Assembly: GCA_022844125.1 (NCBI GenBank)
Contig: JALHMI010000018.1
Coordinates: forward strand, 62,001 to 126,000
DNA length: 64,000 nucleotides
Source: Pirellulales bacterium
Lineage (GTDB): Bacteria > Planctomycetota > Planctomycetia > Pirellulales > PALSA-1355
Reading direction: 5' to 3'
Shown here: in pieces, positions 26,457-35,151 of the stretch
Layout of the letters: each line of letters opens with the position of its first letter
Numbering within the stretch: position 1 is the stretch's first letter
The notes under the pieces: generated by a model
Database searches by the model: none
What the model saw: only the letters and a program-made list of their open reading frames with translations
Told to the model about the DNA's origin: nothing
Position numbers and translations under genes: made by a program

Positions 26457-28121
26457 ATGGCCGACTACACGCTTCCCACGCTCACCAAACCCGAGAAGCT
26501 CAAGAAGAACCAGGTGCTGCTGGTGGCCAGTGGCGACTTGCGACTCTCGGCCAACCAGAAGTGCTGGCCCGCCCAGGAAGAGATGGAAAAAGCCCTGGCC
26601 CAAGCAGTCGCAGACGCCGGTTATGAGCTGGTCCGGGCGCATCCTTATAAAGCGGCCGAAAAGCACGGCTTCCTCGGCTCGCAACGCGAAGGAATCGAAG
26701 CCTTCCGCAAGATCGATCCGCAGGCCAAGCTCATCGTGGCCGAAGCCGTCTGGCAATACTCGCACCACGTCCTGCCGGGCTTGCTCACGCACGAAGGGCC
26801 GGTGCTCACGGTTGCTAACTGGTCGGGCACGTGGCCGGGCCTCGTCGGCATGCTCAACCTGAACGGCTCGCTGACGAAGGCCGGCCGCAAGTACTCGACG
26901 CTCTGGAGCGAAGACTTTACCGACAAGTTCTTCACGCGCGGACTGGCCACCTGGCTGGAGAAAGGCTTCCTCAAGCATCGCACGCCCCATGTCCGCGCTC
27001 TGGCCGATGTGAGCCTGCCAGGCAAGGAGCGTAAGCTTGGCGAAGCGCTCGCCGCCCAGCTCAAGCGCGAGAAAGCGATCCTCGGCGTGTTCGACGAAGG
27101 CTGCATGGGCATGTTCAACGCGATCATCCCCGATCACCTGCTGCACCCCACCGGCTGTTTCAAGGAGCGGCTCAGCCAGTCGGCCCTCTATTACGAGACA
27201 ACGCAGACCAGCGACGACGAAGCCAAGGCGGTGCGCAAGTGGATGGAATCGCGCGGCCTGAAGTTCGTCACCGGACCGAAACACGAGGAGCACCTGACCG
27301 ACGAGCAGATCCTCAAACAGTGCAAGATGTATATTGCCGCGGTGCGGCTGGCGGACGATTTTGGCTGCGACGCGATTGGCATTCAGTACCAGCAGGGCCT
27401 TAAGGATTTGCTCCCCGCGAGCGACCTGGTCGAAGGGACGCTGAACAACGCCGATCGTCCGCCGGTGAAATCGCGCGACGGCAAGCGGACGATTCGCGCC
27501 GGCGAGCCGATCGTCCACTTTAATGAAGTTGACGAGTGCGCGGGTCTCGACGGGCTGATTACCTGTCGCGTTCACAAGGCAATGGGCCAACCGGTCGAGA
27601 GCACGCTGCACGACGTTCGCTGGGGCGATTTCGACCCGACCGGCACGGTGAAGGACTATGTCTGGGTACTGCTGATCAGCGGTTCCGCGCCACCCGCCCA
27701 CTTCGTCGGCGGTTGGAAGGGGGCTTCGAGCGAACGCCAACCGGCGATGTATTTCCCGTCCGGAGGTGGCACGCTCAAGGGCGTTTCCAGGCCTGGCGAG
27801 ATCGTCTGGTCGCGCGTCTATATCGAACGCGACCGGCTGTGCATGGATATCGGCCGGGCCGGAGTCGTCGAGCTGCCGAAGGAAGAAACGCAGCGCCGCT
27901 GGCAAGCCACGACGCCCGAGTGGCCGATCATGCACGCCGTGACGTACGGCATCACGCGCGATCAGTTCATGGCTCGGCATAAGGCGAACCACATTCAGGT
28001 GGCCTATGCCAACAGCGCTACCGAAGCCGACAAGGTGCTGGCTGCGAAGGCCGCGATGGCGGCGGCGCTGGGCCTCGAAGTCTCTGTGTGCGGAGAGCGC
28101 GCCGGCGGAAAGAGCTGGTAG
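26457..28121 (+). CDS. L-fucose/arabinose isomerase-fold protein
   Basis: 554 residues starting at an ATG 140 bp after the inner end of the left repeat. The pattern resembles the FucI/AraA fold: an N-terminal Rossmann-like part ([55 protein letters not shown]), a second domain ([40 protein letters not shown]) and a C-terminal beta part ([15 protein letters not shown]). Candidate metal ligands are the Glu of FDEGCMG, the Asp of CDAIGIQ and a His near the C-terminus ([11 protein letters not shown]). Such proteins are often labelled fucose isomerase in planctomycetes, but no sugar kinase or aldolase is nearby, so the substrate is open. Leaderless, so cytoplasmic. Confidence 0.65.
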   Translation: MADYTLPTLTKPEKLKKNQVLLVASGDLRLSANQKCWPAQEEMEKALAQAVADAGYELVRAHPYKAAEKHGFLGSQREGIEAFRKIDPQAKLIVAEAVWQYSHHVLPGLLTHEGPVLTVANWSGTWPGLVGMLNLNGSLTKAGRKYSTLWSEDFTDKFFTRGLATWLEKGFLKHRTPHVRALADVSLPGKERKLGEALAAQLKREKAILGVFDEGCMGMFNAIIPDHLLHPTGCFKERLSQSALYYETTQTSDDEAKAVRKWMESRGLKFVTGPKHEEHLTDEQILKQCKMYIAAVRLADDFGCDAIGIQYQQGLKDLLPASDLVEGTLNNADRPPVKSRDGKRTIRAGEPIVHFNEVDECAGLDGLITCRVHKAMGQPVESTLHDVRWGDFDPTGTVKDYVWVLLISGSAPPAHFVGGWKGASSERQPAMYFPSGGGTLKGVSRPGEIVWSRVYIERDRLCMDIGRAGVVELPKEETQRRWQATTPEWPIMHAVTYGITRDQFMARHKANHIQVAYANSATEADKVLAAKAAMAAALGLEVSVCGERAGGKSW

Positions 28122-28178
28122 TCGGGCTTTGCCATCGCAATCACGAGTCGAACCACATCCACCAGGCGGAAGGACTTT

Positions 28179-29162
28179 ATGTCGACCATTCGCATCGCGC
28201 TTACGCTATTGGTCGCACTCGGGGCTCCTGTCGCTCCCTGCTTTGCCGCCGAAGTGTCGCTCCGCACAATGTCGTTCAACATCCGCTATGCCGGAACGTT
28301 CGGAGACCTCGTCGGCCCCAATGGCTGGTATAACTTTTCCAACCCCGCCGAATCTCGCGCCGAACGCGTCATCCAGACGATTCGCAATTACAAGCCCGAC
28401 ATTCTCGGCACGCAGGAAGTGCTCAGGATTCAGCTTGACGATCTGTCGGGCGCTACGCTCGCCAATGGCCTAACCGATTACGGCTATTACGGCATCGGCC
28501 GTGAGAACGGCGTCAGCGCCGGCGAGCACTCGGCAATCTTCTGGCGGGCGGATCGTTTCACACAGCTCGACGCGGGCACGTTCTGGCTCAGTCCCACGCC
28601 CGAAGTCGCCGGTTCGATTTATCCCGGCGCCGGCACGACGCGCATCGCGAGCTGGGTCGTGCTCTCAGATCTGCAGAGCGGTCAGGAGCTGTTCGTCCTG
28701 AACACGCATTGGGACAATGTCAGCAGTGCGGCCAATCTCTATTCGGCGAATTTGATTCGCGAGCGGCTGCCGGAACTTGCCGACGGCCGTCCGGTTCTGC
28801 TGACTGGCGATATGAATTCCACCGAGTCGTCGAGTGCCATGCGCACGCTGCGAGGTGTGAACGATCCGGCCGGTTTGCAGCTTAGTGATGCGTATCGCGA
28901 GGTGAACTCGCTTTCCAGCAGCGAACTCACCTTTCACGGTTACAACGGTGGCACCGCGGGCTCGCGAATTGATTTCATCCTGCACACGGGAGAATTGATG
29001 CCGACCGCCGCTTCGATCGTCCGTACCAGTTATGGTGGCAAGTACCCTTCGGACCACTATCCGGTGACAGCCGACTTTACGCTGGCCGTCGTTCCCGAGC
29101 CGACGAGCGTCGTACTTTTTCTCGCGGGTGCAATTCTCTTGGTAGCTGTCCGGCGGCGATAG
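28179..29162 (+). CDS. Secreted endonuclease/exonuclease/phosphatase-family protein with PEP-CTERM anchor
   Basis: 327 residues. Signal peptide about 1-23 (CFAAE). The EEP fold is clear: SFNIRYAG, the metal-binding Glu in LGTQEV, HWDN, LTGDMNS and the final SDHYPV. The C-terminus is a PEP-CTERM sorting signal: VVPEPTSVVLFLAGAILLVAVRRR-type layout with PEP, a hydrophobic run and Arg-rich end. PEP-CTERM proteins are processed by an exosortase and go to the cell surface or matrix. It follows the isomerase-like gene after 57 bp on the same strand. Substrates could be nucleic acid, phospholipid or phosphosugar. Confidence 0.9.
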   Translation: MSTIRIALTLLVALGAPVAPCFAAEVSLRTMSFNIRYAGTFGDLVGPNGWYNFSNPAESRAERVIQTIRNYKPDILGTQEVLRIQLDDLSGATLANGLTDYGYYGIGRENGVSAGEHSAIFWRADRFTQLDAGTFWLSPTPEVAGSIYPGAGTTRIASWVVLSDLQSGQELFVLNTHWDNVSSAANLYSANLIRERLPELADGRPVLLTGDMNSTESSSAMRTLRGVNDPAGLQLSDAYREVNSLSSSELTFHGYNGGTAGSRIDFILHTGELMPTAASIVRTSYGGKYPSDHYPVTADFTLAVVPEPTSVVLFLAGAILLVAVRRR

Positions 29163-29330
29163 CCGGGAGTGAAGGCTTTCTGGCTGTACAAAAGAGGTGG
29201 TAGCCCTAAAGACTTGCTAGCACAAGTACTGCCCATTTATGGCCTATTCCTGGCTGTCTCAGCCCTGACATGGCCCGTTTGTATGCCATCTCTGGGGAAA
29301 TGAAAGTTAGCTCACCTTGTCGCCGATAAG

Positions 29331-29342
29331 GTACATATGTAC
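29331..29342. promoter_or_regulatory. LexA-like palindrome upstream of imuA
   Basis: GTACATATGTAC is a perfect 12-bp palindrome, extended imperfectly by TAAG and CTTA on its sides, ending 25 bp before the imuA start codon. Its shape resembles the Gram-positive SOS box (GAAC-N4-GTTC with ATAT centre). imuA-imuB-dnaE2 cassettes are usually LexA-controlled, so an SOS operator is the best reading. No lexA gene is in the window. Confidence 0.55.
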
Positions 29343-29367
29343 ACTTACCGGAGCGAGGAACGATTTC

Positions 29368-30198
29368 ATGACCACATCTCTGCTACCCGATCGTGAGCGG
29401 CTTTCAGACGCCGCCGGCCGCGCCGAAATTGTGGCTGCCCTGGCCGAGCAGGTTCGCAGTCTCGAGGGAGAGCGGTTCGCGAGCGGTGCAGGGGAAACGA
29501 TCTCGACCGGCTTGGCAGCTTTGGATCGGCTGCTGCCGGACGGTGGCCTACGCCGAGGAACACTCGTTGAATGGCTGGGCGAAACGGCCGCTCGTGGTTC
29601 GGATAGAGCAGCGGCGGCCAGTGGGGCGGGAACGCTGGCACTGATCGCCGCTTGCAGCGCTCTCGAAACTGGTGGCGCGCTGGTGGTGCTCGATCGCACC
29701 CGGCGTTTCTATCCTCCCGCGGCCCTGGCCTGGGGCATCCCGCTTGATCGGCTGATCGTCGTGCAACCCTCGAGCGTGGCCGAAGAAGCCTGGGCGGTCG
29801 ACCAAAGCCTTCGCTCGCGTGGTGTCGCGGCGGTCTGGTTGCCCCTGGAAACCGCTAGCGAACACACACTTCGCCGCTGGCAACTGGCCGCCGAAAGTAG
29901 TGGCGTGCTGGGTCTGTTGGTACGCGGCGCTTGTGCACGCAGCGAACCCTCCTGGGCTGAACTGCGGCTCGGCGTGCAGCCGCTCTCAAAAACAACTGCG
30001 GAGCGTACGCGGCGTTTGCGGGTGGAACTACTGCGCACACGCTCTGGTGCTGCTGGCAGAACGATCGAAGTGGAACTGCCCGCTCGCAAAGCTGGGCAAG
30101 AGTCTTGGGGTTGGCGAGGGGCATCTCATGAAACGAGCACTCTGCATTTGGCTTCCTCAATGGCCCCTGCAACGAATCGCCGCGCGCGGAGAGCTTGA
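29368..30198 (+). CDS. imuA: ImuA, RecA-like protein of the translesion mutasome
   Basis: 276 residues. The ATG at 29368 is preceded by GAGCGAGG; the longer ORF start would lie on top of the palindrome. The protein matches ImuA (SulA/RecA-like): ISTGLAALDRLLPDGGLRRGTLVEWLGE (about 44-71), a degenerate P-loop region, then LVVLDRTRRFYPPAALAWGIPLDRLIVVQP and AVWLPLETASEHTLRRWQLAAE. In the family it works with ImuB and DnaE2 in DNA-damage-induced mutagenesis. Its 3' end overlaps imuB by 71 nt, so the pair is certainly co-transcribed. Confidence 0.93.
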   Translation: MTTSLLPDRERLSDAAGRAEIVAALAEQVRSLEGERFASGAGETISTGLAALDRLLPDGGLRRGTLVEWLGETAARGSDRAAAASGAGTLALIAACSALETGGALVVLDRTRRFYPPAALAWGIPLDRLIVVQPSSVAEEAWAVDQSLRSRGVAAVWLPLETASEHTLRRWQLAAESSGVLGLLVRGACARSEPSWAELRLGVQPLSKTTAERTRRLRVELLRTRSGAAGRTIEVELPARKAGQESWGWRGASHETSTLHLASSMAPATNRRARRA

Positions 30199-31837
30199 TG
30201 GGCAAACCCCCGTCGTGCTCTATCAACTGAATGCCGCCGGCGGAGCACGTGTGACGGCCTACTGCCCTCGCCTGACAAGCGCGGCCGCCAGCGGTTGGCT
30301 TCGCGAGAGGCCAAGCGGTATTCGGCCCGGCATGCCACTGGCTGAAGCCACGGCCTTGGCAATGCGTGCGGAAGACTTTCAATCACAAGCGGAGTTGCAT
30401 CTCGAAGCGGCCGATTCCTGGAACGCTCGACGGGAGCTTGAAGCCCTGGCTGACAATTGCCTGCGGTTCGCGCCGACCGTGGGCATCGAAGAAGCCCCTG
30501 AGCCCGACAGCCTGCTGCTGGACGTGACCGGCATCGGTTCGCTTTGTGGTGGTGAAGAGACACTTGCCCGACAGATCGTGGCAGATTTTCGTGCCCGCCG
30601 CCTCACGGTGCGTGTTGCCATAGCCGATACGCCCGGTACAGCCTGGGCGATGACACATTTTGCGCCGCTGGAGTGCGCGGCTGGGAGGGCTGATGAAGCA
30701 GGTGGCGTTGAGGGTAATGAAACCGCGATCCTCACAGCCCTTGCCGAACCGCTGCTCGTGCCGGCCGGTGAGTCTGCCCTCGCGCTTGCCTCGCTTCCGC
30801 CCGCGGCACTGCGGCTGCCAAGCGAAACGTGCCTGCTGCTGACAGAACTCGGCATCTGGCAAATCGAGCAGCTCGCGGTGCTGCGCCGCGAAACCTTACT
30901 CGCCCGCTTCGGTCCGCTCGTGCTGTTACGACTTGACCAGGCATTAGGCGCCGCGGCCGAAGCGATCGTGGCCCGCGTGGTTCCACCCGAGTGGACCTTT
31001 GAGTGGTTGTTGGAGCACCCGACTGGCCGCCGTGAAATGATCGAGTGGGTGGTCGAGCAGCTTGTGGCCCGCGTCTGCGTGGCGCTAGCAGGCCAGCGCC
31101 GTGGCGTACTTCGGCTGGCCTGCCGATTCACGCCCGAACGCGGAGCGGCTGTCGAGTTCATCGTGGGGCTGTATCGCCCCAGCGCTTCAGAGCGGCATGT
31201 CGGCGAACTCGTGCGGCTGAAGCTCGAAACCGTGCGGTTTCGCGAGCCGCTCACGGCCGTGCGGTGCGAAGTGCTTGCGCTGGGAATGCTCGAATTCCAG
31301 CAGCGAGAGTTTTTGGTGGGCAATGAAACTTCGTGTGGCGATCCGCTGGCGCTGGCGACCCTTGTCGATCGTTTGAGCAATCGCCTGGGGGCGCAAGGCG
31401 TGTCGCGACCGTGGCTCTTGGCGGGCGCGCAGCCGGAGTTTGCCTGCCAGTATCATCCCGTGGTGAGCTTACAAAAAAAACGCGCGAGGCGAACCGAGGC
31501 CGCTCGTGGTAAGAAGAAGCCCACAAAACCAGCCGCTCCGCAGCGCGAGTCGCGCACACCGCAACCGGGCGATCGTCCGCTCTGGCTGGAGCCCGAGCCC
31601 ACTTCGCTCGCCGTGGTTTCGGTCGTCCCCGAGGGTCCACCGCTGATGTTTCGCGTGCACGGTAGCGAGCACCGCATTGCGCATACCTGGGGACCCGAGC
31701 GGATCGAGACGGGCTGGTGGCGTTCGCGATGCGTGCGTCGCGACTATTACCAGGTCGAGACGCGCGAAGGCCTGCGCTATTGGCTGTTTCGCGAACTCAA
31801 CACCGGCCGCTGGTATTTGCACGGAACGTTTGTGTGA
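30128..31837 (+). CDS. imuB: ImuB, Y-family polymerase-like mutasome hub
   Basis: 569 residues from the ATG at 30128. The N-terminus CIWLPQWPLQR replaces the catalytic D-x-D motif of active Y-family polymerases, as is typical for ImuB, which is a non-catalytic adaptor binding the beta clamp. Other Y-family marks are LLLDVTGIGSLCGGEE and the helix-hairpin-helix region LGIWQIEQLAVLRRETLLARFG (about 240-265). A basic linker (KKRARRTEAARGKKKPTKPA) precedes a C-terminal domain of the DUF6504 type (HRIAHTWGPERIETGWW through YWLFRELNTGRWYLHG). Followed by dnaE2 78 bp later. Confidence 0.95.
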   Translation: MKRALCIWLPQWPLQRIAARGELDGQTPVVLYQLNAAGGARVTAYCPRLTSAAASGWLRERPSGIRPGMPLAEATALAMRAEDFQSQAELHLEAADSWNARRELEALADNCLRFAPTVGIEEAPEPDSLLLDVTGIGSLCGGEETLARQIVADFRARRLTVRVAIADTPGTAWAMTHFAPLECAAGRADEAGGVEGNETAILTALAEPLLVPAGESALALASLPPAALRLPSETCLLLTELGIWQIEQLAVLRRETLLARFGPLVLLRLDQALGAAAEAIVARVVPPEWTFEWLLEHPTGRREMIEWVVEQLVARVCVALAGQRRGVLRLACRFTPERGAAVEFIVGLYRPSASERHVGELVRLKLETVRFREPLTAVRCEVLALGMLEFQQREFLVGNETSCGDPLALATLVDRLSNRLGAQGVSRPWLLAGAQPEFACQYHPVVSLQKKRARRTEAARGKKKPTKPAAPQRESRTPQPGDRPLWLEPEPTSLAVVSVVPEGPPLMFRVHGSEHRIAHTWGPERIETGWWRSRCVRRDYYQVETREGLRYWLFRELNTGRWYLHGTFV

Positions 31838-31850
31838 CAGCCTGCCTCCG

Positions 31851-31866
31851 ACTCCCCTGGGGGAGT
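31851..31866. other. Short perfect inverted repeat between imuB and dnaE2
   Basis: ACTCCCC-TG-GGGGAGT, 7-bp arms, 14 nt after the imuB stop. The 2-base spacer is too short for a normal loop and no T-run follows; it may be a weak processing or protein-binding site. Confidence 0.3.
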
Positions 31867-31915
31867 GGTGTGATTACGACACAACAAAGGACTCCGGTAG
31901 AACCGAGGCTAGAAA

Positions 31916-34900
31916 ATGCCGGATCCGCAACTTAACAGTAAACGTCCTCCCGTCACGCAGCCCACGCATGTCGCGCTGCCGTTGCCTCGTTATGCAGAAC
32001 TGCATTGCAAAACCAATTTCTCGTTTCTCGAGGGTGCTTCGCATCCCGATGAACTCGCACTGCGCGCGGCTGAACTTGGCCTCACGGCCCTTGCCATTAC
32101 CGATCGCAACACGCTGGCTGGCGTGGTCCGCGCGCACGGCGCAGCGAAGGACTTGGGGCTTAAACTAATCATCGGCGCCGAGATTCATCTCACCGACGCT
32201 CCGCCCGTGCTGCTTTGGACGACGGATCGACCCTCCTATGGCCGGCTTGCGAGGCTGATCACTCGCGGCCGCCGCCAAGCCCCCAAGGGTGAATTCCACC
32301 TCACACTTGACGAACTCGCCGAGCATGCCAAGGGGCTCATGTGCGGAGTGCTGCCGGGCGATACCCAGGCAGCCGACAATGAGAGTTCGCTTGAGCGTCG
32401 ACTCGCGCCATTTCGCGAGATCTTCACCGATCGTGGTTATCTGGTGGCCCAGGTCGCGCATGGTCCCGACGATGCGGCGCTGCTCGCCCGCTTGGAACAG
32501 CTCTCACGCCGCACCCGCTTGCCAATCGTTGCAGCCGGTGACGTGCACTATCATGCCCGCGTGCGACTGGGCTTGCAGGACGCTCTCACCGCCGTGCGAT
32601 TGGGCATTACCGTGGCTGAGGCCGGCGATCAGCTCTTTGCCAATGCAGAGCGGTATTTGAAGTCGCCGCTGGAAATGATCGAGCGATTCGCCATGCTGCC
32701 GGCGGCCGTGGCTCGTACGCTCGAAGTCGCCGCTCGCTCCACGTTCTCGCTGGACGAGTTGCGCTATGAGTATCCCGAGGAGCTTGCGCCGCCAGGCGAA
32801 ACGCCGCTTTCGTACCTCACACGGCTCACCTGGGCAGGCGCACAAGATCGGTATCCCAAAGGCATTCCCGCTAAGGTCCGCGAGCTTATCGAGCACGAGC
32901 TCGCGCTGATTGCCGATTTGAGTTACGAGGCGTATTTCCTCACTGTGTACGATCTGGTGCGGTTTGCCCGGGAGCGCGGGATTCTCTGCCAGGGACGCGG
33001 CAGCGCGGCCAACTCCGCCGTCTGCTACTGCCTCGGAGTGACGGCCGTCGATCCCGGTCGGTTGGATGTCTTGTTCGAACGCTTTCTCAGCCGCGAGCGC
33101 AACGAAGCGCCGGACATCGACGTCGACTTCGAACACGAACGCCGCGAAGAGGTGCTGCAATATCTCTACGACAAGTACGGTCGCGAACGGGCTGGTATGA
33201 CCGCCGAAGTGATCACCTATCGCCCGCGCTCGGCCGTTCGTGATCTGGGCAAGTCGCTCGGCTTTTCGCTCGATCGTGTGGATTCTCTGGCCAAAGGCCT
33301 GGAAGGGCATTACCTGGATGAAGCTTTGCCCCAACGCTGCCGCGAGGCCGGCATCGATCCCGATTCGTTTCTCGGCCGAAGGCTCATCGGGCTCGTTGGC
33401 GAACTTGTCGGTTTCCCGCGGCATCTCGGCCAGCACGTGGGCGGCATGGTCATGACCCAGGGCCCGCTGTGCGAACTGGTGCCGATCGAGAATGCCGCGA
33501 TGCAGGACCGCACGGTCATCGAGTGGAACAAGGACGATCTTGACGAACTCGGCATCCTCAAGGTCGATTGCCTGTCGCTCGGCATGCTGACCGCAATTCG
33601 CAAGTGCTTCACGCTTGTCCGCGAACATGCGGGCCGTGACCTCTCACTGGCGACGATTCCTGAAAAGGATCAGCAGGTTTACGACATGATCTGCCACGCC
33701 GACACGATGGGCGTGTTTCAGATCGAAAGTCGTGCCCAGATGAGCATGCTCCCTCGCTTACGGCCGCGCGAGTTTTACGACCTCGTGATCGAAGTCGCCA
33801 TTGTACGTCCCGGACCGATCCAGGGAGACATGGTGCATCCTTATTTGCGTCGACGGATCGGCGAGGAAGCCGTCACCTATCCCAGCGAAGCGATTCGCGA
33901 AGTGCTTCACCGCACGCTCGGCGTGCCGCTGTTTCAAGAGCAGGCGATGCGGCTCGCGGTCGTCGCGGCAGGGTTCACGCCGGGCGAGGCCGACCAACTC
34001 CGCCGCGCGATGGGCGCCTGGCGGCGGCCCGGCATCATCGAACAGTTTCGCCAAAAACTTTTGGCCGGCATGGAAAGCCGCGGCCTGACGCGGCAATTTG
34101 CCGAAGCCGTGTTCGGCCAGATCAGCGGCTTCGGCGAGTATGGTTTCCCCGAGTCGCACGCCGCCAGTTTCGCGCTCCTGGTCTATGTTTCTGCCTGGCT
34201 CAAACACTACTATCCCGCGGCCTTCTGCGCGTCGCTGCTCAACAGTCAGCCGATGGGTTTCTACGCGCCTGCCCAGCTCATTCGCAATGCTCAGGAACAC
34301 GGCGTCGAGATATGCCCCGTGGATGTGAATGCGAGCGATTGGGATACCACATTGGAAAGATCAAAGAAGGGCGGGAAAGAGGAGGACGGACTTGCCATCC
34401 GCCTCGGCCTGCATTTCGTTAGCGGTTTGTCTGAAGCGCAGGCCCGGGCAATTGAAGCCGCCAGGGCGTCTGGGGGAGCATTCACCGGCTGGGACGATTT
34501 CTCTCGTCGCACGCGGCTTACATGCTCGGTTATGACGCGACTGGCCGAGGCCGATGCGTTCGCTTCCATCAAGCTCGATCGCCGCAATGCGCTCTGGCAG
34601 GCGCTGGCCGAGGAAAAGAAGCCTCGATCGATGCCACTCTTCGATGTGCTCGCGGCCGAGGACGAGCCTGTGGTGCCACTGCCGACGCTACGGCTTGAGG
34701 AACAAGTGCTGGCCGACTATCGCTCAGCAGGCCTCTCACTCAAGGCGCATCCGATGCAATTCGTGCGAGAGGATCTGAACGCCTGGGAGATTCTGCCGGC
34801 CGAAAAACTGGCAACCCACGCCGCGAATCGGCACATCCGCGTGGCAGGCATCGTGCTGATGCGGCAGCGTCCGAGCACGGCCAAGGGCATCACATTCGTC

Positions 34901-35110
34901 ACACTCGAGGACGAAACCGGTCAGGCGAACCTCATTGTGCGGCAAGACGTATGGCAAAAGTTCTATCGCGCGGCCCGTACCGCCACGGCGCTCATCGCTC
35001 ATGGAAGGCTACAGCGTCAAGGTCAGGTGATTCACGTCCTGGTCACGCAGCTGGACGATCTTTCCGAACGACTTCACGGCTTGGCAACGCGCTCCCGGGA
35101 TTTCCGGTAG
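31916..35110 (+). CDS. dnaE2: DnaE2 (ImuC), error-prone DNA polymerase III alpha-type subunit
   Basis: 1064 residues. Order: PHP domain (about 25-250, YAELHCKTNFSFLEGASHPDEL), polymerase core with the metal-binding PDIDVDF at about 399-405 and GRGSAANSAVCYCLGV before it, the fingers and thumb (GVFQIESRAQMSMLPR; RPGPIQGDMVHPYLRRR; GFPESHAASFALLVY), a helix-hairpin-helix (about 830-870) and a C-terminal OB domain (RVAGIVLMRQRPSTAKGITFVTLEDETG). Length and the RPGPIQGDMVHPYLRRR motif fit DnaE2 rather than the replicative DnaE1. Together with ImuA/ImuB it forms the inducible mutagenic translesion complex. It converges with the MFS gene 41 bp away. Confidence 0.96.
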   Translation: MPDPQLNSKRPPVTQPTHVALPLPRYAELHCKTNFSFLEGASHPDELALRAAELGLTALAITDRNTLAGVVRAHGAAKDLGLKLIIGAEIHLTDAPPVLLWTTDRPSYGRLARLITRGRRQAPKGEFHLTLDELAEHAKGLMCGVLPGDTQAADNESSLERRLAPFREIFTDRGYLVAQVAHGPDDAALLARLEQLSRRTRLPIVAAGDVHYHARVRLGLQDALTAVRLGITVAEAGDQLFANAERYLKSPLEMIERFAMLPAAVARTLEVAARSTFSLDELRYEYPEELAPPGETPLSYLTRLTWAGAQDRYPKGIPAKVRELIEHELALIADLSYEAYFLTVYDLVRFARERGILCQGRGSAANSAVCYCLGVTAVDPGRLDVLFERFLSRERNEAPDIDVDFEHERREEVLQYLYDKYGRERAGMTAEVITYRPRSAVRDLGKSLGFSLDRVDSLAKGLEGHYLDEALPQRCREAGIDPDSFLGRRLIGLVGELVGFPRHLGQHVGGMVMTQGPLCELVPIENAAMQDRTVIEWNKDDLDELGILKVDCLSLGMLTAIRKCFTLVREHAGRDLSLATIPEKDQQVYDMICHADTMGVFQIESRAQMSMLPRLRPREFYDLVIEVAIVRPGPIQGDMVHPYLRRRIGEEAVTYPSEAIREVLHRTLGVPLFQEQAMRLAVVAAGFTPGEADQLRRAMGAWRRPGIIEQFRQKLLAGMESRGLTRQFAEAVFGQISGFGEYGFPESHAASFALLVYVSAWLKHYYPAAFCASLLNSQPMGFYAPAQLIRNAQEHGVEICPVDVNASDWDTTLERSKKGGKEEDGLAIRLGLHFVSGLSEAQARAIEAARASGGAFTGWDDFSRRTRLTCSVMTRLAEADAFASIKLDRRNALWQALAEEKKPRSMPLFDVLAAEDEPVVPLPTLRLEEQVLADYRSAGLSLKAHPMQFVREDLNAWEILPAEKLATHAANRHIRVAGIVLMRQRPSTAKGITFVTLEDETGQANLIVRQDVWQKFYRAARTATALIAHGRLQRQGQVIHVLVTQLDDLSERLHGLATRSRDFR

Positions 35111-35151
35111 CGCTTCGAACCCCAGCTCGGTCGGAGAATTTTATACCGTTT

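Noticed and set aside
29819-30127. Extended N-terminus for ImuB
   Set aside because: The extra residues lie in the shadow of imuA, and ImuB proteins begin at the conserved ALCIWLPQWPLQR region.
35100-35125. tRNA-like GGGGTTCGAAG on the minus strand after dnaE2
   Set aside because: No matching stem or cloverleaf in the neighbourhood, and it overlaps the dnaE2 stop region.
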